NCBI GenBank assembly: GCA_002104945.1
Contig: MCFH01000111.1
Span: 1 to 45,100, forward strand
Source of the DNA: Piromyces finnis
Lineage: Eukaryota > Neocallimastigomycota > Neocallimastigomycetes > Neocallimastigales > Neocallimastigaceae
Direction: 5' to 3'
DNA length: 45,100 nt
Every line of letters begins with the position of its first letter. Position 1 is the stretch's first letter. Positions 10,798-21,760 of this stretch are shown here, one piece after another. The translations under genes and the position numbers were made by a program. The notes beneath the pieces are model-generated. The model was not told where the DNA came from. It worked only from the letters and a program-made list of their open reading frames with translations, and searched no databases.

Positions 10798-12417
10798 TTT
10801 TTAATTAATAGTATTATTGCTAATTGGAAAAATTATAATTATTTAATAAACCAGAGCAATAAAGCTTAATTAAAACAAATCAAATATGTATTTCTTGATC
10901 CAATTTGAATATATCCCTATTTTTAATACTACATTATATATGTTAAAGTAATTTAAAATAAAGTGAAAGTAAAAAATAAAATATTTTTATAGTTATTTTG
11001 AATAAATTTACTTGTTCCATAAATTTAAATATTTATCAAAATTTTGTTTTTATTTAAACAATTTTTTATTTAATTACTCCACGAATCGTATTTAATGAAT
11101 TTATGAAATAATCTTTTATTAAAATGTAAAAATCATTACTTAATCATTAATACTTATTATTAAATAATCTCAAAGATATACATTATATTTATAGAATAAA
11201 TATTAATTTTAAAATGTTTTTTATTATGATTTTTAATATATGTATGAATATTTACTAGTTATATAATTAAAATTATAATTATATAATCTTTACAAAAATT
11301 AAAAACTGAGTTTATTTCTTTTATTATATGCATTATCAAGATTTAATGAAAATGAAATAAAGGATTCCATATAATATATAAATAATAATTAAACATTATA
11401 TTTAAAAACATATTATAAGCTATATAATGACTAATCACTTAATTGATAATGATAAAATACGAAAAAATAGTGAGTGTTTATTAAAAACATTTTTACCAAA
11501 ATAAATAAATAAATAAATAAATTAATGAATGAATGAATGACTAATAAGAAAAAACTATAAATTTTTAATGATTAAACTAACTTTGATTATATAATTTGCT
11601 ATAAAATAGTAATTAAATTTACCAATATAAAATCATAACTGATTTAATTAAGAGTAAGTTTTTATAAAACCAAAATTAAAAGTAATTTACTTCAAATCAA
11701 AAATTTCCATTACTTTACTTTTTATTACTACTTGCTGTATGTAACAACGAATGTTCCTTTAATTAATTATAAATAATAATTTAAATTAAAAATGTGTTTA
11801 TTTTTAAAATTAAAATTTATATATTTTCATAAAGTAGTGTCTTTTTTTTTTTTTTTTTTTTAGGCATTTTTAAAATTTAAATTTAAAAAATTTATATGAA
11901 AGCATGTAAATATTTTGTTATTTTTAATGTTTAAATCAGTTATTCATAATACTTTATGAAGAAATAATGAAAAAATCAATTTGAAAAATTAACAAAAAGT
12001 AGTATTTTTAAAATAGATCTTTCATAGTGTGTTGTGCTTAATAAAATGAATATAATATATTCTATGTTATTAACTTAGCAATGTAAAGTATACTACATAA
12101 TAAATTTCAAGTTTATTCATATATAAATATTTTCAATTTTATTTATTATTGTTTAAATAGCATTAATATAAAATTTTTAATTATTACTATTTCTTTTAAG
12201 TTTAAATTTATTAATAGAATGCTAGATACAAGAAACAAAAATATTTTTTTTCTTAACTTTTTTTTAATTATTACAAAACAAAATAATAAAATTTATAAAA
12301 GGGTTTTCTGTTTTTCTACCACTATTATAATTATATCTAATTCAAGTCAAAATATGTGTAATTTTTAGTTATTTAATATTTATACATAAAAGCAATTTTT
12401 TAATATCACATATTAAA
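10798..12417. other. AT-rich intergenic DNA
   Basis: No gene or recognised element. It holds an AAAT array and GAAT repeats (about 11497-11540) and a poly-T run (about 11841-11862). Confidence 0.5.
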
Positions 12418-12561
12418 GTATCAAAGTATAAAAATATAAAGATATAAAAATATAAAAATATAAAGATATAAAATATAAAGATATAAAAATATAAAGATAT
12501 AAAAATATAAAAATATAAAAATACAAATATATAAATATATAAAAATATAAAAATATAAAAA
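12418..12561. repeat. ATAAARAT-type octamer/hexamer tandem array
   Basis: Runs of TATAAAAATATAAAGA-type repeats with alternating A and G variants, about 140 bases. Confidence 0.85.
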
Positions 12562-12657
12562 AAATTAATGATTTAATATATAATTCATTTTTCTTAAATA
12601 TTGTTTTAGTTTTTTATTTATTCTTTATTAGAACAGAAAACACAATTCCACATAATA

Positions 12658-12712
12658 AATTATACTATACTATACTATACTATACTATACTATACTATAC
12701 TATACTATACTA
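12658..12712. repeat. TATAC pentamer microsatellite
   Basis: About 11 pure copies of TATAC. Confidence 0.95.
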
Positions 12713-12882
12713 TTATTCATTATTATGATTTTCAATTTTATTATTTTATTACTATACTAGAAAAAAAATTATAAAATTATTTATTTAAATAAACGAATTA
12801 TATATTTATAAAATAAGAAATGTATATATGATAATTAAATAAAACTACTATCTTAAATGAACATTCTATAAAATAAAATCCT

Positions 12883-12956
12883 CACTCACGGCGGGACTCG
12901 AACCCGCAATCTTCAGATTAGAAGTCTGACGCCCTATCCAATTAGGCTACGCGAGC
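12883..12956 (-). tRNA. tRNA-Arg (TCT), copy 1
   Basis: Minus-strand cloverleaf: acceptor GCTCGCG/CGTGAGT, anticodon loop CTTCTAA (anticodon TCT), T loop TTCGAGT, discriminator G. It lies 9 bp downstream of tRNA-Glu on the same strand with no T4 between, and a T4 run follows its 3' end, so Glu-Arg is probably one transcript. Confidence 0.96.
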
Positions 12957-12965
12957 TTCAAAGAC

Positions 12966-13037
12966 TTCCGCATCGGGGAATCGAACCCCGGCCGCCACGG
13001 TGAAAGCGTGGAATCCTAGCCACTGGACCAATGCGGA
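12966..13037 (-). tRNA. tRNA-Glu (TTC)
   Basis: Minus-strand cloverleaf: acceptor TCCGCAT/ATGCGGA, anticodon stem-loop CCACG-CTTTCAC-CGTGG (anticodon TTC), T loop TTCGATT, discriminator A. It is the upstream partner of a Glu-Arg dimer. The second copy of this pair (22.7 kb) has a broken Glu gene, so this is the only intact Glu gene in the window. Confidence 0.96.
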
Positions 13038-13102
13038 TACTCTTTATCTATAACGGATTAATATTACTAAATGCTATAATATATAATCACATATATTTAT
13101 GT

Positions 13103-14135
13103 TGTAAAAGTTTTACTAAACTTATAATTTAATATTAAAATATTAAATTAAATAAAAGGTTAAAAGATAACTAGGTTAGAAAAAAAATGTTTTATTAAAA
13201 TAATCTTAATTGATTTATAAATGAATAATTATATTATGTATTATAGTTAAAATAATTCCTTTTTATTTTATTTAAAGAATATATATAATAATAAGATTAT
13301 TTAATAGTAATACTTATTAAGTATTAATAAGATAATAATCTTTACAAAGATTTAATTCATAAAACTATTCTAAACTATTTATACTATTTGTAATTTTACA
13401 TTTAATAATAAAATAACTTTTCAATACATGATTATATTCATAATATATTTTATAATACTTAAACTAAACTTAAGACTTATTCCTAATTATTAAAAAATAA
13501 CTATTGTTTATAATATTCATAATATTAATTATTTCTTAATTATAATATAATTCATTGAATATAATATTAATAATTATAATCCTCTAGTTCAAAGATTATA
13601 AATTATGTTATTGAAATATTTATTATAAAATAAAGTTAATTAGTTCCGGAAAATAATTTTAATTTAATTAAACAATAATTTTTTATACTTTGAGTGAATG
13701 ATTTATGTTTGATATATCAGGGGTGATCATTCTCTGAATAAACAATTAATCATTGCTAACAAAATATCTTTAAATTGGAATATCTCGTGAACCAGCAGAG
13801 ATATTGACCTGATTTTAAGATATGTTGTTTGTCTCGAGCGTGGCTTTCTAACGAACTTAATTATAACCAAAATATTTTTATTCAAAAATCGTCATTCGTT
13901 GAGGAGATACGCGTGTTTTTTCTTATTCCATTTTAACGATAAGGGTTAAAGTTATTTATTATAAAAATTATTAAGGGTTAAGGTCATATTTTAACCTTTT
14001 CTAAATTTTTAAATATTTCTTAATAAAATTTTATAATTTATTTGAAAATAAAATATTTGTTGATTTTGAATTTTCATAAGTGATTTCACAATTCCAAGTG
14101 ATCTTGAAATTGTAATTTCACTAGTATTCGTGACA
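13103..14135 (-). repeat. LTR family C, solo, complete (1033 bp)
   Basis: The minus strand runs TGTCACGAATACTAGTG... to ...AGTAAAACTTTTACA, exactly as long as the plus-strand copy 41221-42253 and nearly identical to it. TG...CA ends and the lack of coding sequence identify an LTR. No partner LTR or internal region adjoins it. The 5 bp flanks (TATGT and TGGTT) do not match, so it is a recombined solo LTR. Its 5' tip touches a 54 bp LTR B tip. Confidence 0.8.
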
Positions 14136-14189
14136 TGGTTTCAATTGAAATATTTGTGGGCAAACTTATGGCCACAAATATTTCTTACA
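14136..14189 (-). repeat. LTR family B 5' tip, 54 bp
   Basis: The minus strand reads TGTAAGAAATATTTGTGGCC and on to AATTGAAACCA, identical to the start of LTR B, then is cut by LTR C. Its outer end is 12 bp upstream of tRNA-Gly. Confidence 0.85.
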
Positions 14190-14201
14190 TTAACATATGA
14201 G

Positions 14202-14272
14202 GCGTTAATAGTATAGAGGTAGAATATTTGCCTTCCAAGCAAATGGCCCGGGTTCGATTCCCGGTTAACGCA
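14202..14272 (+). tRNA. tRNA-Gly (TCC)
   Basis: Cloverleaf: acceptor GCGTTAA/TTAACGC, D arm, anticodon stem-loop TTTGC-CTTCCAA-GCAAA (anticodon TCC), T loop TTCGATT, discriminator A. A T6 run follows. An LTR B tip ends 12 bp upstream, at the expected Pol III start. Confidence 0.96.
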
Positions 14273-14356
14273 TAAATATTTTTTAAAAAATTCAAATTCC
14301 TATTGGATAGTTTTTTTTTTTTTTTTTTTGTAAATCATAATTAATTTTGCATAATA

Positions 14357-14749
14357 GACTCACCTCCAATTCTCCTTAAGGATAATATTTCAAAACTTTC
14401 TAGTGACTGGGATTCTCATTTTGATGGTTTAAAAGCCCACTTAGTCAAAGCTAAAGAAGATTTCAAGAAATTCGGTAATCCAAAAAAATCTACTGGTTCT
14501 GACTTTAAAGTGAATGACATGGTTTAACTAAAGAGATACTATTTTTCCAATGAACCTTCTAAAAAATTATCTTCACAATATTTAGGGCTATTTAAAATCA
14601 TTGAGAAGAGGGAAAGAATGAATAACCACCTGGAGTTGCCAGAAAACTTACACCTTCAACCTATATTTCATATCTCACAATTAGAACCATGTGTAAAAAG
14701 GAATCCTGAACTTAAAGAATCATTTGAAGAGGAGCAATGTAAGAATTAA
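14357..14749 (+). pseudogene. Ty3/gypsy pol C-terminal fragment
   Basis: A 131-codon frame with one internal stop (after FKVNDMV) reads as the end of a gypsy integrase: DFKVNDMV then SSQYLGLFKIIEKRE, LELPENLHLQPIFHISQLEP. This is the standard 'GD-VWL ... GPF-I ... HPVFHVS-L-P' region just before a chromodomain or tail. Upstream RT/integrase core sequence is absent. It differs from elements B and F, so it marks another gypsy family. No LTR was found next to it. Confidence 0.8.
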
Positions 14750-15090
14750 TATTAAATTACTTAATATTCATTCTTAGTTATATTATGTAATTAAACATTA
14801 TATAAAAATTTATTGAATTTATTTAATATATATTTATTTATTCATTAATATAATATAGTAAGTTTACTTAATGCATTAACTACTTATTCATTTAATTACA
14901 TTATAATATTTATTTAAAATATATTTATTCATTCATTTAAATAATATAGTAAATTTATTTAATACATTGGTTTTACGTATATTTAGTTTAATTAATAGTA
15001 TTTATTTAGAGATTAATAATCCATTTCCATTTATTTATTTATTAGTAAAATTATTATACAAAAATTTCACAAATTATAAATTATGTAACA
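14750..15090. other. AT-rich spacer
   Basis: Short imperfect direct repeats around TATTTATTCATTTAAATAATATAGTAA, possibly the 3' non-coding part of the preceding pol relic. No gene. Confidence 0.4.
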
Positions 15091-15675
15091 TTTTATTTTA
15101 TTTTATTTTATTTTATTTTATTATATTTTATTTTATTTTATTTTATTTTATTTTATTTTATTTTATTTTTTTTATTTTATTTTATTTTATTTTATTTTAT
15201 TTTATTTTATTTTATTTTATTTTATTTTATTTTATTTTATTTTATTTATTTTATTTTATTTTATTTTATTTTATTTTATTTTATTTTATTTTATTTTATT
15301 TTATTTTATTTTATTTTATTTTATTTTATTTTATTTTATTTTATTTTATTTTATTTTATTTTATTTTATTTTATTTTATTTATTTTATTTTATTTTATTT
15401 TATTTTATTTTATTTTATTTTATTTTATTTTTTTATTTTATTTTATTTTATTTTATTTTATTTTATTTATTTTATTTTATTTTATTTTATTTTATTTTAT
15501 TTTATTTTATTTTATTTTATTTTATTTTATTTTATTTTATTTTATTTTATTTTATTTTATTTTTATTTTATTTTATTTTATTTTATTTTTTTTTTTTATT
15601 TTATTTTATTTTATTTTATTTTTTTTTTTTTTTTTATTTTATTTTATTTTATTTTATTTTATTTTATTTTATTTA
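15091..15675 (+). repeat. TTTTA pentamer microsatellite, ~585 bp
   Basis: More than 100 copies of TTTTA with a few TTTA, poly-T and TTTTTA interruptions. The 253-codon Phe/Ile/Leu/Tyr frame across it is an artefact of a 15-base reading cycle. Confidence 0.97.
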
Positions 15676-15737
15676 ATAAATTAGAAATATCAGATATTAA
15701 GGTTTTTCCTTTATTAAGTTTTACTTAATATTACGAT

Positions 15738-16018
15738 GATTGGTATGTCTAAGATATCAATCGAATTTCTTTTTAGGTTTTTCTTCTAATCTTTTCCTAA
15801 AAAGATTTTTTGTTAAGATTAGAAATTATTCATTTAACTTTAAATTTTAATAAAATTATAAATAAGAGAACTCTTGGATTCCATTAAAGAATCCAGAGTT
15901 ATTATTATAAGACAATTATAGTAAATAGCTTTTTTCAAAAAGCTATATTAATAAAAATATTTAAACTAAAATATCTTTAAAATTTTGTGTTGTTTATTAT
16001 AGCTCACTTATAATAAAC
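15738..16018. other. Cluster of perfect inverted repeats, pseudoknot-like
   Basis: Five or more consecutive stems: 15738-15746/15754-15762 (9 bp, one G-T), 15768-15777/15796-15805 (TCTTTTTAGG/CCTAAAAAGA), 15784-15793/15815-15824 (TTCTAATCTT/AAGATTAGAA), 15869-15881/15889-15900 (12 bp, one bulge), 15925-15934/15937-15946 (ATAGCTTTTT/AAAAAGCTAT) and 15992-16001/16009-16018 (GTTTATTATA/TATAATAAAC). The second and third interlock as an H-type pseudoknot; AATCTTTT/AAAAGATT at 15788-15807 is a competing local hairpin. No coding frame. Function unknown. Confidence 0.6.
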
Positions 16019-16680
16019 TCTTTAAGATAAGTATTTATTTCTTTATTTTCTTTTAAGAAACTTCTCAATTTAATAATACATATTATATCATTATATTGTA
16101 GATAATAATTATTATTAAATATATAGTAATAATTATTACATCTTGATACGCTACTCGCACAAAAATATAATAAAAACTAACCGAATAAACACGACTTAAC
16201 CCATAGTGACTTTTAATAAAAATAAGTAACAATAACCCTTTAAAATAAATGAATAATAACTATATAAAAATATAACCCTTTTAAATAAATAATATTCTCT
16301 TTATTAAATAAATAATAATAAATTCTGAATAAAATGACTTAATAGAAATAAATATAAATAAATTATTAAATAAAACAACTTAATTAAATAGTGTATTAGT
16401 ATATTAAAATAATAAAATAATAAATAAAAATGAATGAATAAATTCAAATAAAATGGTGTATATCAAATTATTAATTCTAGTGTTTATCCAAATGTCCCTT
16501 AAAAATTCTTTTAAAATTATATTTAAAAACTAATAATTAAATAATTGAGTAATTATTACTAAAAGTGACAAACTTAAACCTGGAAATAGAACAATAATAG
16601 TAATTTTAAGGATAAAATACAGAATTCTTTTATGTTTTTGGTTTTTGTATAAAATGAGTGCTTATAATAATTGATACTTT
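16019..16680. other. AT-rich spacer, nothing recognised
   Basis: No gene, no tRNA, no clear LTR match. Confidence 0.5.
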
Positions 16681-16784
16681 TATTTTAGTTTCATTTTAAT
16701 TTTATTTTAGTTTCATTTTAATTTTATTTTAGTTTCATTTTAATTTTATTTTAGTTTCATTTTAATTTCATTTTAGTTTAATAT
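16681..16784 (+). repeat. 22 bp tandem repeat x ~4.7
   Basis: Units TATTTTAGTTTCATTTTAAT with two more bases start at 16681, 16703, 16725, 16747 and 16769. Confidence 0.9.
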
Positions 16785-18418
16785 TCTTTTAATTTTAAAT
16801 TTTAATTATTTTATTTAAGGTATTATACATTTAATGATAGTTAATGATAATTAATAATAACTTTTTTTTAAGTTTAAACATTCTGAAGTAAAAGAGGATC
16901 AAATAAGTAATATTTTATAATACTAAAGTATAATTTTAATTTATTCTTTTAATTTTAACAAATAATAACAATAGTAATTAGTAATAGTAAATAGTTAAAA
17001 TAATAATAAATGTAATAAATGTAATAAATGAAAAATGCATAAAGGGAGGATAAATTTCTCCTTTAAAAGGGGGGGACAATGAATAAACAATAAAAATAAT
17101 AAAAATATAATAAAGAGATAATTTAAAAGCATAATTGATAAATTTATTTTTTAAGTTTTAAAGAGATTTATTTGTTAATTATAAAACGCACTTTTATTTT
17201 AAATTTACTGTTCCATCTAAATCCTAGAATTTATTATTTATTAAAAATATTATATTATATTATTTAAAAATATATTGGACTAAAGTAAAATAACAATATA
17301 TTTTGTAGTGTAAAGTGAATGATGTATAGTCCATCCTAGTATAAATCCTATGCATAACTAATAAATTTACTTTATTTTATATTTATCTACCTTATTTATT
17401 GATATTCCACTATTCCAACAATTTATTTATGAACCTCAACAATTTATAATACTAAGTGGATATTATTTTAATTCTATAAATAAATATATAATGTGATTGT
17501 TAAGAATAGAAGATAATTAATAATAAATTAAATATTCAAATAAATAATTTAAAAACCAATTTTATATTTTAAAAATTATAAAATACTCTTAAAAATAATT
17601 AAAAGGTCACTTTGGAAAAATTTAATATTGGAAAGGGTTAAGAATCACAAGGATTCGATTTTCAATAAATTAACCCTTATGCAAAATATACAATATATGA
17701 AAACAATAATAACTTCCGAATATTGCGTCCTATTTCCGTTTTCTAGGGACGTCAAATTAGTTTTGTTAGAAAGTACTAGTTAAAACTTATATACTCACAA
17801 ATATTCACAAAAATTCTCCATTATTATTAAATAAGGTTAGATAATAATTACTCTTAATTTCAAATCTAATCAATCAATTATAAAAATTAATTAGTATTTA
17901 TTTTAAATAATTTCTGGCTAATAACCTCAATAATCAAAATCAAATAAAATCAAAAATCATTATGGTCAAAAAGTAATTAATAATAATTATTAATTAATTA
18001 ATCATCATAAAAATATATAATTTGTATCATTAATTTCTATTCTCGATTGAGAATACTAAATATTTACAATTTAATATGGTTAAAACAATACTTTTTATTT
18101 AAAAGTAATTTTAAAGATTAATCTTAAGAGCTATCATATGAATTCATATCAATATCAATTATTAATATTATTTTAATAATCAAATCATTAATAAATGAAA
18201 TTTATAAATAATCATATTAAATAAAAAGGTTTTAATTATAAAATCATTTAATTATAAATTCGTATTATTATTATTATTTAAATTCTTTAATCGTTTTAAA
18301 GAAGAAGTTTAATAATAAATAAATTTAATATTTTAATTATTGAATTAAGTTATAAGTTATAATAAAGAAACGCTCTGACCAAGTTACATATCTCTCCCAA
18401 GCCCTCCCACTTTACAGT
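16785..18418. other. AT-rich intergenic DNA with an old LTR C-like segment
   Basis: No gene. A purine run AAAAGGGGGGGACA at about 17065-17078 could be an old polypurine tract, with an AAAGGGAG/CTCCTTT hairpin beside it. About 17600-17800 has LTR C-like landmarks (GGGTTAAG, TTAACCCTTATG, GTTAGAAAG) but is highly diverged. At 18401-18410 the minus strand reads GTGGGAGGGC, like the 5' end of tRNA-Trp. Confidence 0.4.
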
Positions 18419-18935
18419 GATAATATCTATATCTAAAATTTAATAAATAAATTATTAAAAATAAATAAACTTTTTCATTTACCAAGTCTTTGTTAGTTTT
18501 TTTTAAAATATAATTTTATTTTATTCAAGTATAAAATTTTAATATTTAATAACTCTTGCATTATTAAATATTTATATACTATTAATTGATACACCTTGTA
18601 TGTATGTAAAATATAATTATAAATATTATTTAACATAAATTTTATATCCAATTTTACTGGATTATTAGGAACATTTTTTTAAATAAACTAATTCTATCAC
18701 TATTTATACATTTATACTATTTTAGAGTGTTATATTAATATTTTAAAATAGATAATTAATAAACAAATGAAAAAAAATAATTCTTGTTTACATTTATAAT
18801 TTTAAAACTAATGATTTTATATATAAATATTTTAATACTAATTTAATTACTTTTAATCTGTGTTTAAAATAATTTCATTATAATAATATATTTAATTTAT
18901 AAATTTAATTATTTATTATTTGTGACATGTAACAA
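18419..18935 (+). repeat. Repeat family D unit
   Basis: Has D landmarks (GGATTATTAGGAACAT, CTATCACTATTTATAC, ACCTTGTATGTATG). The tip is lost: it begins within the second arm of the D near-tip hairpin (GTGATAATATC). It is inverted relative to the copy at 19875-20492. Confidence 0.65.
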
Positions 18936-18972
18936 ACAGAAAATACTATATTTAGTATAAATTCCAGGTCAT

Positions 18973-19683
18973 GTCACGAATACTAGTTGAAGTTGTGAAA
19001 TTACTTTTGAAATATTAAAAAAATTAATATTTATCAAATTTTAAAAAATACAAAACAATATTGGTAAATATTAAAATTAAAGTAATACGATCTTAACACT
19101 CTATAAAGGTTATTATAAACACCTTTAGCCCTTAAGACCATAATTTAATAACAAAAATCATTCATAGCTCGACAACGAATGTTGGTTTTTTGATGAAATT
19201 ATCTTTGATGAAACCACGTTCATTAGAAAGCCACGAGCATGATATCTTTCCTGGTTTGCGAGATACCGTGTTTAACAATTTTTATGCACAAATGATTATT
19301 GATAATTCAGAGAATGATCACTTCTGATGTATCACTCATAAATCATTCTGTAAAACTAAATTATCTTTTCCAATTTAATCCTCGGGAAGATAATAACTTC
19401 ATTTTATAATAATTATTTCAATAAAATATTAAAATATTTCATAATCTTTGAATTAAAAAATTATACTATTTTTAACTATAAATAATTATTTATATAATAG
19501 TTAGTATTATTAATATTATTAATATCTAGTTAACAAATTATATTTTATTTTTATGTTTAGTTTAGTATTATTAAATATGTTATGAAAACAAATTATGTAT
19601 CGAAAGTTATTTTATTATTAAATTAAATTTTACAAAGAATATAAATAGTTTAGTTAAATTCATAAAATTAATTCTTTATAAAG

Positions 19684-19685
<2 letters not shown>
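18973..19685 (+). repeat. LTR family C, diverged and 3' truncated
   Basis: Starts TGTCACGAATACTAGT and keeps the C core (TTAGAAAGCCACG, CAGAGAATGATCAC) but has many substitutions. After CTTTATAAAGATTATT it passes into the ATT array, so ~300 bp of the LTR end is missing. Confidence 0.75.
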
Positions 19686-19745
<60 letters not shown>

Positions 19746-19769
19746 TATTATTATTATTATTATTATTAC

Positions 19770-19849
<80 letters not shown>
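19686..19849 (+). repeat. ATT trinucleotide microsatellite
   Basis: About 160 bases of (ATT)n with two ACT interruptions. It separates the truncated LTR C from a family D copy. Confidence 0.95.
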
Positions 19850-19874
19850 GGTCATAATGCTCTAACCCTACTTA

Positions 19875-20492
19875 TTAATAACATTATTTTAAACACAAAT
19901 AAATAATTAAATTAGTACTAAAGTATTTATATAAATTATTAATTTTAAAATTATAAATGTAAACAAGAAACTACTTATTTATTTATTAATTAATTAAATA
20001 GCTAATTAATTGTTTATTAATATAATACTTTAAAATAATATAAATGTATAAATAGTGTTAGAATTACTTTATTTTAAAAATTGTTCCTAATAATCCGTCA
20101 AAATTAGATATATTATATTAAATTTATTAAATGGTTCCTAATAATCCAGTAAAATTAGATATATAATTTATATAAAATAATATTTGTAATTATAATAATA
20201 CACATACGAGATGTATTGAATAATAATAATATATATATATATTTAATAATACAAGAGTTATTAAATATTAAAACTTTATAATTAAATAAAATAAATTTAT
20301 ATTTTTAACTAACAAGGACTTGCAAATGAACAAATAAAATAAATTTATATTTTAAATTAACAAAGATTTTCAAATGAACAAGTATAAAAATCATTTATTA
20401 TTTTTTTTTTTATTTCTATTTATTAAATTTTAGATACAGATTGTCACTTTCTATATTCATTTATAGAATTAAGGTAATATCATACCATAACA
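19875..20492 (-). repeat. Repeat family D unit next to tRNA-Trp
   Basis: The minus strand matches D copies at 9.3 and 18.4 kb. Its tip reads TGTTATGGTATG at 20492 on the minus strand, 24 bp before tRNA-Trp. A GTTCCTAATAATCC block occurs twice (about 20084 and 20134), so a short internal duplication has taken place. Confidence 0.65.
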
Positions 20493-20516
20493 AAATTAAT
20501 AGAAGTCAATGAAGTG

Positions 20517-20588
20517 GGAGGGTTGGCGCAACGGTAGCGCGTCCGCCTCCAGAGCGGAAGGTTGGGTGTTCGAATCACTCACTCTCCA
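20517..20588 (+). tRNA. tRNA-Trp (CCA), copy 2
   Basis: Identical in sequence to 10726-10797 and intact, followed by a T4 terminator. The open frame that starts at 20509 is just a translation of this tRNA and the hexamer array after it. Its distance to the next tRNA-Arg (2.1 kb) is nearly the same as for copy 1. Confidence 0.96.
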
Positions 20589-20626
20589 TTTTAATAAAAA
20601 ATATAAATATACCACTTTTTATTTAT

Positions 20627-20822
20627 TATATTTATATTTATATTTATATTTATATTTATATTTATATTTATATTTATATTTATATTTATATTTATATTTA
20701 TATTTATATTTATATTTATATTTATATTTATATTTATATTTATATTTATATTTATATTTATATTTATATTTATATTTATATTTATATTTATATTTATATT
20801 TATATTTATATTTATATTTATA
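20627..20822 (+). repeat. TTTATA hexamer microsatellite
   Basis: About 32 near-perfect hexamer copies. It gives Leu-Tyr frames on the plus strand and Lys-Tyr frames on the minus strand, which are not genes. Confidence 0.97.
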
Positions 20823-21387
20823 AATTTTTACTAAAATCAAAATATATAATATAAGAAATGTTATATGATCCTGCTAATCATGAATTCTGAAAGTATTTTT
20901 AAAAACAAATTTTAATTAAATATTATCGAATTGATTAATTAATGTCCATTTATCATTATTAGATTAAAAACAATATATATCATTAATCTCACCAGTTTAA
21001 CAATTTTAATTATGAAATATTAGTATTTTTTATGACTATGTATTTAAATAAAGGTTTATTCCTTTAATTCACTAGAAATGCTTTTATATATATAAATATT
21101 TAATAAAGCAATTTAAGTGATAGTTTTATATTAGTCATAAATATTTAATAATAATTACGATTAGAAAGAACCGCACATTCGCTCATTTATTTGATTTGTC
21201 TTAGAAGAAATTAAAGAATAATATTGTAAACTATTTTTCTCCTAAATAATTTAAGTATAATCCCAAGAAATATTAAAGGATAATATTGTAAATTATCTTT
21301 TCCTTAAATAATTTAAATAAAATTCCAAGAAATGTTAAAAGAAATTCACAAATATAAAGTGTTATAAAAATCATATATATTCAATAT
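20823..21387. other. AT-rich spacer
   Basis: Contains a loose duplication of about 65 bp (AGAAATTAAAGAATAATATT near 21205 and AGAAATATTAAAGGATAATA near 21267). No gene. Confidence 0.45.
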
Positions 21388-21760
21388 ATTAAATTAATAG
21401 CAGAGCTTATATTTTAATATGGTAATTATTGTATTATATATTAAATTAATAGCAGAGCTTATATTTTAATATGGTAATTATTGTATTATATATTAAATTA
21501 ATAGCAGAGCTTATATTTTAATATGGTAATTATTGTATTATATATTAAATTAATAGCAGAGCTTATATTTTAATATGGTAATTATTGTATTATATATTAA
21601 ATTAATAGCAGAGCTTATATTTTAATATGATAATTATTGTATTATATATTAAATTAATAGCAGAGCTTGTATTTTAATATGGTAATTATTGTATTATATA
21701 TTAAATTAATAGCAGAGCTTATATTTTAATATGGTAATTATTGTATTATATATTAAATTT
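21388..21760 (+). repeat. 52 bp minisatellite, 7 full units
   Basis: Units start at 21388, 21440, 21492, 21544, 21596, 21648 and 21700, with a partial eighth. Each contains TTAATAGCAGAGCTTATATT. Units differ by one or two bases only (ATGATA in unit 5, GCTTGTAT in unit 6), so expansion is recent. There are no spacers, so it is not a CRISPR array. Confidence 0.97.

Noticed and set aside
14967-15728. A 253-codon open frame rich in Phe, Ile, Leu and Tyr
   Set aside because: It is the TTTTA microsatellite read in frame. The same applies to open frames at 6294-6494, 9787-10044 and 20619-20840.
17040-17090. Polypurine tract AAAAGGGGGGGACA as proof of an LTR element
   Set aside because: No LTR start or pol sequence fits next to it; kept only as a remark in the spacer entry.
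18395-18412. tRNA-Trp 5' fragment on the minus strand (GTGGGAGGG)
   Set aside because: Only about 11 bases match, too short to call a tRNA relic, although its place beside a D copy is suggestive.
20509-20823. Open frame starting MKWEGWRNGSASASRAEG
   Set aside because: The first part is tRNA-Trp read as protein and the rest is the hexamer array.
21388-21760. Regularly spaced repeats that could suggest a CRISPR array
   Set aside because: The whole 52 bp unit repeats, with no unique spacers, in a eukaryotic setting.
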